Assembly (NCBI GenBank): GCA_025356015.1
Contig: JANXYO010000077.1
Span: 1 to 63,943, forward strand
Direction of reading: 5' to 3'
Length of the DNA: 63,943 nucleotides
Origin: Spirochaetaceae bacterium
GTDB taxonomy: Bacteria > Spirochaetota > Spirochaetia > Treponematales > Rectinemataceae
The translations under genes were made by a program, and so were the position numbers. This document shows, piece after piece, positions 33,465 through 40,692 of this stretch (positions are counted from its first letter, which is position 1; each line of letters opens with the position of its first letter). The notes under the pieces were generated by a model that saw nothing but the letters and a program-made list of their open reading frames with translations, ran no database searches and was not told where the DNA came from.

Positions 33465-35021
33465 TCAGTAGTGCAGCTTGTGGAAGTTGAAGGGCCTCTC
33501 GACAGTCATTTCGATGCCCTTGAGCTGGTCGTTGCTCAGCGCGTAGACCTTGGTCACATAGAGATCGACCTCGGGGGACTCGTCGGCTAGGAACTCCTGC
33601 ACGCGCTTGTAGACCCCGACGCGCTTGGCCTCGTCGAAGGTGCCGCGGCCTTCCGTGATCAGCTCATCGAGCTTGGGGTTCTGGTACCAGACGCGGTTGA
33701 CGCCGCCGATGCCGTCCTTGCTGAAGCGCCGGGAAAGGAACATGTCGGGATCCCAGTAGCAGCCCCAGCTGGTGACGAACATGGGGGCCTTGTGGCCGGC
33801 GATCTGGGCCGGGAAGACCGCGTTCTCGATGCGTACGATCTCGACAGTGATGTTGATCTCGGCGAGGTAGGCCTGGACCGCGGTGGCGATGCGCTCGGCC
33901 TCGTCGCGGAAGACCACAATCTGGGTGGTGAAGCCCGGGCAGTTGGCCTCCTTCATCAGGGCCTTCGCCTTCTCCACGTTGTACGAATACATATTGAGCG
34001 GGTTCTGGATGGCTCCGAGCACGGTGGGGTTGTGGGAGAAGGTGGCGCTGTTGAACAGCACGTTCCCGCGGCCGTCGTGGCCGACCTTCATGCAGCCCTC
34101 GCGGTCCACGGCAAAGCCCACGGCCTGGCGCACCTTCTTGTTCGCGAACCAGCCCAGGGTGTTGTCCATACCGAGGTGCCACACCAGCGCCGAGGGCTGC
34201 TCCCAGAGCTTGAGCTTGGAATTCTTCACCACGCGCGCATAGTCGGTGGGCGTGAACTCGGCGTTCAGGTCGGCGGCCCCGGTCTCGATGGCGATCGTCC
34301 GGTTGGTGCCCTCTGGGATGACCTTGAAGGTCAGGGTCTTGTTCTGGGCCACCTCGGGCTTGTTGAAGTAGCCGTCGAAGCGCTCGAACTTCACGGAGTC
34401 GCCGATGATGCGGCTGACGAACTTGTAGCGGCCGCTGCCGATGGGCTTGGACCAGTCCTTGGTCTTCTCGGCGTTCTCGGCATAGCTCTTCGGCACGATG
34501 CAGGTGGCCACGTGGGTCAGGGCCGAGGTCATGGCCGGGTAGGGGCCGTCGGTGATGATGGCCAAGGTCTTGCTGTCGACCTTCTTGATCTCCTTCACCG
34601 GCTTGAACAGGGCGCCGATGGTCGTTCCGGCCTTGGCTCGGTTCAGGGAATAGACCACGTCGTCCACGCTCAGGGTGCTGCCGTCATGGTACTTGACGTT
34701 GTCCCAGATGGTGAAGCGCCATTCCGTGTCGCTCACCCTCTTGAAATCCTTGCATAGCTCCTTGACGTCGCCGGCGAGCCTGTTCGTGGGGTAGGTGAAC
34801 AGACGGCTGTAGATGTTGTAGAGCACGTACTGGTTGCTGAGGTCAGAGGTGGCAATGGGGTCGAAGCTGATCATGTCCAGGGCCTGGACGACGGTGATAT
34901 CGCCATCGGGCCCCGGTTTCTGAGTAGCGGCGAAAGCACTGCCCCCGAACTGGGTGATCGCCAGCAGCGCGAACACCGCCGCGGCGAGGGATCGCCTCCT
35001 CAGCCGATAGTGTTGCTTCAT
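33465..35021 (-). CDS. Peptide-binding protein (SBP_bac_5) of the second importer
   Basis: 518 residues with a twin-arginine-flanked hydrophobic signal (RRRSLAAAVFALLAITQFGG then SAFA). Family-5 blocks: DMISFDPIATSDLSNQYVLY, VKYHDGSTLSVDDVVYSLNR, GSGRYKFVSRIIGDSVKFER. It delivers peptides, or other family-5 ligands such as nickel or opines, to DppBC. First gene of the operon, with its own TTGACA promoter and an inverted repeat at the predicted transcription start. ATG 35021 has AGGAGGACATGCG upstream. Confidence 0.92.
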   Translation of the reverse strand: MKQHYRLRRRSLAAAVFALLAITQFGGSAFAATQKPGPDGDITVVQALDMISFDPIATSDLSNQYVLYNIYSRLFTYPTNRLAGDVKELCKDFKRVSDTEWRFTIWDNVKYHDGSTLSVDDVVYSLNRAKAGTTIGALFKPVKEIKKVDSKTLAIITDGPYPAMTSALTHVATCIVPKSYAENAEKTKDWSKPIGSGRYKFVSRIIGDSVKFERFDGYFNKPEVAQNKTLTFKVIPEGTNRTIAIETGAADLNAEFTPTDYARVVKNSKLKLWEQPSALVWHLGMDNTLGWFANKKVRQAVGFAVDREGCMKVGHDGRGNVLFNSATFSHNPTVLGAIQNPLNMYSYNVEKAKALMKEANCPGFTTQIVVFRDEAERIATAVQAYLAEINITVEIVRIENAVFPAQIAGHKAPMFVTSWGCYWDPDMFLSRRFSKDGIGGVNRVWYQNPKLDELITEGRGTFDEAKRVGVYKRVQEFLADESPEVDLYVTKVYALSNDQLKGIEMTVERPFNFHKLHY

Positions 35022-35080
35022 CGCATGTCCTCCTCATGGTGGATGGGAATGTTGTAGGAGTGTCTGACCCGGACGAAAGA

Positions 35081-35138
35081 CTTCACGTAATATTCCATTA
35101 TTCGTGAAGCAGATTACACCCAATCCTTAGGTTGTCAA
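35081..35138 (-). promoter_or_regulatory. Promoter and operator of the second dipeptide operon
   Basis: Minus-strand TTGACA (35133-35138), 16-base spacer, TAATCT (35111-35116), predicted start near 35104. A perfect 7-bp inverted repeat, CTTCACG (35081-35087) with CGTGAAG (35103-35109), straddles the start site with 15 AT-rich bases between arms, as expected for a repressor. The regulator is not identified. Confidence 0.6.
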
Positions 35139-35193
35139 TGGGAAAAGCGTTGACCTCGCGCATGAGCCGTTCCCCCAAGCGAGTTTGCGTCGC

Positions 35194-36402
35194 TCAGGCT
35201 CGGACGCTGGCCACCATGGCCGCGAACTCCCCGTCGCTCACGAGGCCCCGCTTCTCGTTCCCGAGCCTCTTCACCGCGTCGAGGACGGCCGTCGTCTGGG
35301 CCTCGTCGAGCTCGCCCAGGCCGAGTTCGGCCAACTTGTAGCCCACCGAGAGCTTGCCGCTCTTCTTCCCAAGCACGACCTTGCCCTTCCTTCCCACCAG
35401 GGAGGGATGGACGGCGAACATCGCGAGGGGGTTCTCGACCACGAGGTTGACGCCTATTCCCGACTCCCTGGTGAAGTTCTCCTCGCCGACCACGCTCTTG
35501 TTCCTCGGCACGGCCACGCCGCTCAAGGACGCGACCAGGGCCGAGAGCTCCTTTATCGCGCCGACGTTGTGGCCCGGGCCCTCCCTGTAGAGCAGGTCGA
35601 GGGACATGATGATTTCCTCGAGGGCGGCATTGCCCGTCCTCTCGCCAAGGCCGTTCACGCAGGAGTGGACTACGTCGGCGCCCGCGCCCACGGCCGCAAG
35701 CTCGGTCGCGAGGGCCATGCCGAAGTCGTTGTGGGTGTGGATCTCAACGGGAAGGCTCGTGGCGGCCTTGTACTTGCGCACCAGGTAGGCTATGGCCTCG
35801 GGCGTGGCGCAGCCCATGGTGTCCACGATGCCGATCGAGTCGGGCGGGGACTCGCGCATGATGCCCTCGAGCAGGGCATCGAGGTCCTCCTCCCGGGCGC
35901 GGGTCGAGTCGTAGGGAAAGTAGATCGCGTAGAGACCCTTGGACCTGGCGTAGTTGATGACCGGGACGCTCTTGCGGAGAACGTCCTCCCAGGTCCACTT
36001 GAACTGGTGCAGGAGCTTGGGGTAGCCGATCGGGACCTCGATGACAACGCCATGGGCCCCGCAGGCCAGGGCCTGGTCGATGTCCTCGTTCATGGCCCGG
36101 GCGAAGGTGAAGATCTTGGCCTTGAGCCCCAGGCCTGCAATCTCGGTGATCGCCTCGAAGTCCTCGGCCGAGACTGCGGGCATGCCGGCCTCGATCCTGT
36201 CCACGCCAACGGCGTCGAGGGCCTTGGCTATCGCGACCTTGTCCGTCTTGCGGAAGACGACGCCTGGAGTCTGCTCGCCGTCGCGCAGGGTCGCGTCGTG
36301 GATCAGGATCTTCCGTTTCGGCGCGCGGGCGGCGACCACCTCGGCCTTGAAGTCATAGGGGCTCACCCAGTACTCGCCGTCCTTCCTGTACTCTTCGCTC
36401 AT
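35194..36402 (-). CDS. HMGL-like / 2-isopropylmalate-synthase-family enzyme
   Basis: 402 residues of the DRE-TIM metallolyase superfamily. The metal/substrate motif is ILIHDATLRDGEQTPGVVF (D-x-R), and the metal His pair is in VEIHTHNDFGMA. GLGERTGNAALEEIIM is typical of isopropylmalate, homocitrate and citramalate synthases. It lacks the C-terminal LeuA dimer regulatory domain, so feedback control by leucine is unlikely. It would condense an acyl-CoA with a 2-oxoacid, or cleave such a product; Re-citrate, homocitrate and citramalate synthase are all possible. It is the last gene of the TRAP operon, after a terminator hairpin. ATG 36402 follows GAGGAGGG. Confidence 0.82.
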   Translation of the reverse strand: MSEEYRKDGEYWVSPYDFKAEVVAARAPKRKILIHDATLRDGEQTPGVVFRKTDKVAIAKALDAVGVDRIEAGMPAVSAEDFEAITEIAGLGLKAKIFTFARAMNEDIDQALACGAHGVVIEVPIGYPKLLHQFKWTWEDVLRKSVPVINYARSKGLYAIYFPYDSTRAREEDLDALLEGIMRESPPDSIGIVDTMGCATPEAIAYLVRKYKAATSLPVEIHTHNDFGMALATELAAVGAGADVVHSCVNGLGERTGNAALEEIIMSLDLLYREGPGHNVGAIKELSALVASLSGVAVPRNKSVVGEENFTRESGIGVNLVVENPLAMFAVHPSLVGRKGKVVLGKKSGKLSVGYKLAELGLGELDEAQTTAVLDAVKRLGNEKRGLVSDGEFAAMVASVRA

Positions 36403-36423
36403 CTAAAGACCCTCCTCGAATCG

Positions 36424-36465
36424 AAAAAACGGCCGCCCGAAGGGAATGGCTCCCATCAGGCGGCC
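36424..36465 (-). terminator. Terminator between the TAXI binding protein and the HMGL gene
   Basis: GGCCGCC (36431-36437) pairs with GGCGGCC (36459-36465), with an inner GGGA/TCCC stem, and six U follow on the minus strand (36424-36429). It should end or attenuate the TRAP transcript before the HMGL gene. Confidence 0.75.
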
Positions 36466-36493
36466 CGGCTTCTTAGGCCCAGAGCTGCTGCTC

Positions 36494-37453
36494 CTATTTG
36501 AGCCAGCCGCGCTCCACGAAGTACTTCCTGGCGCCCGGGTGGTAGGGAACGAGCATCAGGTCGTCGGGAAGGACGAGGTCGGGGGTGAACTGCTTGAGGT
36601 TGGCGGCGACCGCCTGGATCGTCGGCATGTTCTCGTAGAGGGTCTTGGTCATCTTGTAGACAAGTCCGGCGTCGAGGTCGTCGCGGACGATAATGACGTC
36701 GGGGGGGGTTCCGACCGTCGCGACCGGGCTGTTCTGGTTCGGGTAGGTCTTGGCGGGGATCATGCGCCTCATGTAGGCCGGGTTGACCTTCTTGAGGTTG
36801 GCGAGGGCATCGTCGGTGATGGCGAGGATCGTGGTCTTGTTGTCGAGCATGAGCTCGGTCATGCCGGAGGCACCGAGGGAGAGGCCGAGGATGGCGCCGT
36901 CGACCTGGTCGTCCTGGAGCATCTCGACGCCCTGGGTGTACTCGACGAAGCTGACCTTCATGTCCTTGTAGGTGAGGCCGTAGGCCGCGAGGGTCTCGCG
37001 GGCGTCGACTTCGCCGCCCGAGCCAACGGGGCCGACCACGATGCGCTTGCCCTTGAAGTCGGCGACGGACTTGATGCCGCTGGAGTTGCGGGCCACGACC
37101 TGGAAGAGGTCGGCGAAGAGGCCGCCGGTGATGGCGCGGATCCAGGGCATCTTCTCGGGGTAGGGCTTGACGCCGTTGATGGCGCGGTAGCCTTCGAGTG
37201 AGCGGCACTGCGCCACGTCGATGTCCCTCGTGCGAAGGAGGTCGATGTTGTGGGGGCTGCCGTTCGTCGCGATGGCGACGACCTTCACGTTCGGGATATT
37301 CTGGTTCCACAGCTGGCTCATCGCGATGCCCGTGGGATAGTTGGTGCCGCTGACGCCGGCCGTGCCCATCGTCATGTGCTTCACCTGGGCGCTGGCGCCG
37401 AAGGCGACCACGAGGGCCATCACCGCGAAGGCTACGATCCTGGAAATCTTCAT
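36494..37453 (-). CDS. TRAP transporter solute-binding protein, TAXI family
   Basis: 319 residues with signal peptide (VAFAVMALVVAFGASAQ). TAXI hallmarks: MGTAGVSGTNYPTGIAMSQL, ATNGSPHNIDLLRTRDIDVA, PEKMPWIRAITGGLFADLFQ and GKRIVVGPVGSGGE. It captures its ligand in the periplasm for the fused TRAP permease 113 bases upstream. TAXI receptors often take glutamate, 2-oxoglutarate or other acids; the ligand here is unknown. ATG 37453 follows GAAGGAGGACGAAGC. Confidence 0.93.
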   Translation of the reverse strand: MKISRIVAFAVMALVVAFGASAQVKHMTMGTAGVSGTNYPTGIAMSQLWNQNIPNVKVVAIATNGSPHNIDLLRTRDIDVAQCRSLEGYRAINGVKPYPEKMPWIRAITGGLFADLFQVVARNSSGIKSVADFKGKRIVVGPVGSGGEVDARETLAAYGLTYKDMKVSFVEYTQGVEMLQDDQVDGAILGLSLGASGMTELMLDNKTTILAITDDALANLKKVNPAYMRRMIPAKTYPNQNSPVATVGTPPDVIIVRDDLDAGLVYKMTKTLYENMPTIQAVAANLKQFTPDLVLPDDLMLVPYHPGARKYFVERGWLK

Positions 37454-37498
37454 GCTTCGTCCTCCTTCAAAGACTTGCTGTTCGCAGATTCTATCGTG

Positions 37499-37560
37499 AG
37501 CCGGGGCGAGGCCCCGGCTGGGATCCGTTCCCTGAAGCCGGGGCTCCGAGCCCCGGCTTC
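37499..37560. repeat. Two GC-rich intercistronic hairpins of related sequence
   Basis: Hairpin 1: AGCCGGGGC/GCCCCGGCT (37499-37507, 37511-37519). Hairpin 2: a perfect 12-bp stem GAAGCCGGGGCT/AGCCCCGGCTTC (37534-37545, 37549-37560). They share the core AGCCGGGGC and lie between the permease and binding-protein genes. There is no U-run. Such elements often stabilise one side of a polycistronic mRNA and would allow the binding protein to outnumber the permease. Confidence 0.65.
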
Positions 37561-37566
37561 GATCGG

Positions 37567-39552
37567 CTAGGCCGCCGCCGCGAGACCGGCGCTCTCCCGC
37601 CTTTTCTTGATGACCAGCACCGCCGCGATGCCAGCGAGGCCCAGGGCCGTTCCAACCGCGTCAGTCACGAGTCCGGGGGCGATCATGAGGATGGCCGCGA
37701 CGAAGAAGATCGGCCTTAGCCACATGGGGAAGGCGATCAGGAAGTATCCCTCGACCGATACCGCGAGGAGCCAGATGCCCATGAGACCGAAGATCACCGA
37801 CTGGATCATGCTCATCGTGTTCGCACCGTTGAGCACGAGGTTGCCTGCGGCGTCCGGGCCCATGAGGAGGAGCCCCGGCTGGTAGATGAAGAAGAAGGGC
37901 ACGATGAATCCCGCCAGGGCGAGCCTGAAGGCCATCCAGCCGACCTTGTCGGTGTTGGCGTTGGCGATGCCGGCCGCGACATAGGCCGCGAGGGCGATGG
38001 GCGGGGAGACTGTCGAGAGGCAGGAGTAGTAGAAGACGAAGAAGTGGGCCTGGAAGGGCGAGAGCCCCACCTTGATGAGGATGGGCGCGCAGATCGAGGC
38101 CGTGATGACGTAGCAGGCGCTCGTGGGCAGGCCAAGGCCCAGGATGATGGCGACCACCATCGTGAGCACGAGGACGACTATGAGGTTGCCGTGGGACAGT
38201 GCCACGATGGCGTCGGCGAGGATGATGCCGAGACCGGTCATGGAGAAGGCCGCGATCATGAAGCCGGCCGCGGCCATGGAGATGCCGATGGCGAGGCTCG
38301 AGCGGCCAGCGTTGACCGCGACAGCCTTGGCCTCCTTGATGCCAATCCTCGTCTCCTTCCTGATCCAAGAGAGGATGATGGTGAGACAGACGGCGAAGAA
38401 GGCCGAGTAGAGGGCTGTGCGGCCCTGCATCATGAGCCACACGAGGACGATCATGGGGATGACCATCTGGCCGTAGCGCATCACCGTCCGCTTGACGTCG
38501 GGCATCTCATCCTTCGACAGGCCCTTGAGCTTGAGGCGCCGTGCGCGGAGGTCGACCTGGAAGAAGACCGAGCCGAAGAAGAGGAGCGCGGGGATGACTG
38601 CCGCGGCCGCGATGGTGAGGTAGGGAATCCCGAGGTACTCGGCCATGATGAAGGCGGCCGAGCCCATGATCGGGGGCATGATCTGCCCGCCCGTGGAGGC
38701 GGCGGCCTCGACCGCGCCCGCGAAGACCGGCGGATAGCCGATCTTCTTCATGAGGGGGATGGTGAAGGAGCCGACCGTGGCGACGTTGGAGGCCGCGCTG
38801 CCGGAGATCATTCCGACGAGGGCGCTTCCCACCACCGATACCTTGGCCGGTCCGCCCACGAGGCGTCCGCCGGCACCCATGGCCAGGTCGTTGAATAGCT
38901 TGCCAAGGCCGCTCTTGTCGAGGATCGCAGCAAGGATGACGAAGATGATCAGGTAGGTGGCAGATACGCTCAAGGGCATGCCGTAGATGCCGTCACCGCC
39001 CAGGTACATGGCCTGGATGATGCGCTGGACCGAGGTGCCGCGGTGGGAGAAGACGCCTGGCATCCAGGGGCCGAGGTACATGTAAAGCAGGCAGATGATG
39101 GAGATCCAGAGCATCTGGCCACCGACCGTGCGTCTTGTGGCCTCGAGGACGAGGACCATCGATATGGAGCCGATGATGTAGTCCGACATCACGAGGATGC
39201 CGCTCCGCAGGAGGTAGGCATCGCGGTTGTACACGGTGTAGACGGCGCAGAGGACCGATATCACCGAGAGCGCGATGTCGATATTGCTCGGCCTCGCCCT
39301 TGGCGATCCCTTCTGCGCGGGGAAGTAGAGGAAGGTCAGGCAGAGGAGGAAGCCGAGGTGGATGGCGTTGTGCTTCATGAGCTCGGGCATGCCGATACCC
39401 GCCGTCACCAGGTGATAGCCGATGAAGAGCACGGAAAGCGCCATGATTATCATGAGCCAGTTGTCGCTAAACTTCTTGCGGTAGTTGTATTCCGCCTCGG
39501 TGTCTTCGAGCATCTCGTCGGTGTCAGCCATGACCACCGGCGTCTTCTTCAT
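37567..39552 (-). CDS. TRAP transporter fused permease (DctQM type, TAXI-associated)
   Basis: About 661 residues, some 16-18 membrane helices. A small four-helix N-terminal domain (WLMIIMALSVLFIGYHLVTA onwards) is followed by the large DctM-type domain, with SGSAASNVATVGSFTIPLMK, AAASTGGQIMPPIMGSAAFI and GLPTSACYVITASICAP as conserved loops. It is Na+-gradient driven by family. The start is uncertain. The longest frame begins with TTG at 39657, but ATG 39552 (MKKTPVVMADTDEML) has AAAGG upstream and begins where homologous-looking sequence starts. The upstream region carries the GntR-type repeats. Confidence 0.9.
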   Translation of the reverse strand: MKKTPVVMADTDEMLEDTEAEYNYRKKFSDNWLMIIMALSVLFIGYHLVTAGIGMPELMKHNAIHLGFLLCLTFLYFPAQKGSPRARPSNIDIALSVISVLCAVYTVYNRDAYLLRSGILVMSDYIIGSISMVLVLEATRRTVGGQMLWISIICLLYMYLGPWMPGVFSHRGTSVQRIIQAMYLGGDGIYGMPLSVSATYLIIFVILAAILDKSGLGKLFNDLAMGAGGRLVGGPAKVSVVGSALVGMISGSAASNVATVGSFTIPLMKKIGYPPVFAGAVEAAASTGGQIMPPIMGSAAFIMAEYLGIPYLTIAAAAVIPALLFFGSVFFQVDLRARRLKLKGLSKDEMPDVKRTVMRYGQMVIPMIVLVWLMMQGRTALYSAFFAVCLTIILSWIRKETRIGIKEAKAVAVNAGRSSLAIGISMAAAGFMIAAFSMTGLGIILADAIVALSHGNLIVVLVLTMVVAIILGLGLPTSACYVITASICAPILIKVGLSPFQAHFFVFYYSCLSTVSPPIALAAYVAAGIANANTDKVGWMAFRLALAGFIVPFFFIYQPGLLLMGPDAAGNLVLNGANTMSMIQSVIFGLMGIWLLAVSVEGYFLIAFPMWLRPIFFVAAILMIAPGLVTDAVGTALGLAGIAAVLVIKKRRESAGLAAAA

Positions 39553-39660
39553 CTTTGCCAAGCCTTTGAAGCCCACGATTTCCCCCATAACAAACTGGTT
39601 TGCCCAGCCCACCAGGCCTTCAAAGGGCAGCTGGCCAGAGCTGAGCTGATGCGCCAATAA

Positions 39661-39704
39661 AGGATATATCCGGTATCCGGTAACTTATATCCTATATCCT
39701 ATAG
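39661..39704. promoter_or_regulatory. TATAGGAT-repeat operator upstream of the TRAP operon (site A)
   Basis: On the minus strand it reads CTATAGGATATAGGATATAA followed by GGATACCGGATATATCC, i.e. tandem TATAGGAT units and a GGATATATCC palindrome. The 15-mer TATAGGATATAGGAT is shared exactly with site C (40608-40637). Placement just upstream of the TRAP gene suits control by the adjacent GntR protein. Confidence 0.6.
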
Positions 39705-39785
39705 CATCGATTGTAACACGCGTTTCTCTGGGGCGCAAGCTCAAAAAGGCCCCGCTTCGGGAGAGGCGAGCACGCAACGGGATCT

Positions 39786-40448
39786 CTAGGGCTTCTTCTC
39801 CAAGGCAGCCATGGCTCGCTTTTCCCCGTTCTGGAGATGGGCAAGCACGAGTTCGGCGATCTTCCGGGCGTCCCTCGTCATGACCGAGTCAAGGATAGCC
39901 AGGTGCTCCTGGATGACCTCGTTCACGACTCGCTCGTGCATCGCGGCCGAGCCTTCGGGGAAATACCTGATCCTGATGGACATCTGGTGGACACGCCTGA
40001 TCGTGTCCTTAAGGTAGGAATTGGACAGATGGAGGTAGAGCATCTGGTGAAGCCGATTGTCGGCCTCGATGTAGCGGTTGTTGTCGAAGGGCTCGGCGTG
40101 GAGGCTCGAGACCTCCCTTCGTAGCTCCGCTACCTCGCTCTCCGGGATGAGGGAGACGCTCTGTCCGGCTGCGTAGGGCTCAAGAAGGCGCCGCATCTCC
40201 CAGGTATTGGAAATGTCGGCCTCCTGGATGTCGGTGACCTGGGCGCCCTTGTTGGGAATGAGGGTCACGAGGCCCTCGGCCTCCAGACGCACGAGGGCCT
40301 CCCGCACGGGAGTGGCGCTCACGCCGAACTCCTCGGCAAGCCCGTCGATCTGGAGCACCGAGTTTGGCCCGTAGGTATTCTTCAATATCAAGTCGCGCAG
40401 GGCTTCGTACATCTGGTCGCGCATTGAGAGGCTCACGATCTTCTTCAC
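39786..40448 (-). CDS. GntR family (FadR/FCD subfamily) transcriptional regulator
   Basis: 220 residues. The winged-helix N-terminus is MRDQMYEALRDLILKNTYGP, then IDGLAEEFGVSATPVREALV and RLEAEGLVTLIPNKGAQVTD. The C-terminal FCD-type all-helical ligand domain has NNRYIEADNRLHQMLYLHLSNS and HERVVNEVIQEHLAIL, with the Asp/His metal-ligand residues of the class. The start was set at GTG 40448 because AAGG lies six bases before it; the longer frame to 40601 runs through the promoter and operator. It sits between the TRAP operon and the ThDP-enzyme operon, and all three promoters have TATAGGAT-like sites. It probably represses them and responds to the transported acid. Confidence 0.9.
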   Translation of the reverse strand: MKKIVSLSMRDQMYEALRDLILKNTYGPNSVLQIDGLAEEFGVSATPVREALVRLEAEGLVTLIPNKGAQVTDIQEADISNTWEMRRLLEPYAAGQSVSLIPESEVAELRREVSSLHAEPFDNNRYIEADNRLHQMLYLHLSNSYLKDTIRRVHQMSIRIRYFPEGSAAMHERVVNEVIQEHLAILDSVMTRDARKIAELVLAHLQNGEKRAMAALEKKP

Positions 40449-40474
40449 AAGCAACCTTGCCTTTCCCTTGAGTG

Positions 40475-40533
40475 ATCCTATAGGAAATATCCTATCTGCA
40501 GTGCTACTATAGCACGACTCTGCCGCCCTGCAA
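40475..40533 (-). promoter_or_regulatory. GntR promoter and self-operator (site B)
   Basis: Minus-strand TTGCAG (40528-40533), 16-base spacer, TATAGT (40506-40511), predicted start near 40499. Directly downstream is ATAGGA-N4-TCCTAT (40480-40495), a perfect inverted repeat inside a TATAGGAT-like stretch (40475-40497). This arrangement suggests autorepression. Confidence 0.6.
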
Positions 40534-40607
40534 CCGGAAAGCCGAGGCACCCGCCGCTCACGAAAAATGATGAATTGAACTTGCTTTATTGATGCTCCCA
40601 TGGTAAA

Positions 40608-40637
40608 GATATAGGATATAGGATGTTGGATATAGCC
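40608..40637. promoter_or_regulatory. TATAGGAT-repeat operator upstream of the ThDP-enzyme operon (site C)
   Basis: Plus strand GATATAGGATATAGGAT (40608-40624) then GGATATAGCC (40628-40637), 55-85 bases before the ATG at 40693. It shares the 15-mer TATAGGATATAGGAT with site A. No clean -35/-10 pair could be assigned nearby. Confidence 0.6.
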
Positions 40638-40692
40638 CGTTTAGGCTGGTCCGATCCCGTGGCCCCGGCACACATCAGATCGAGGTAATTAC

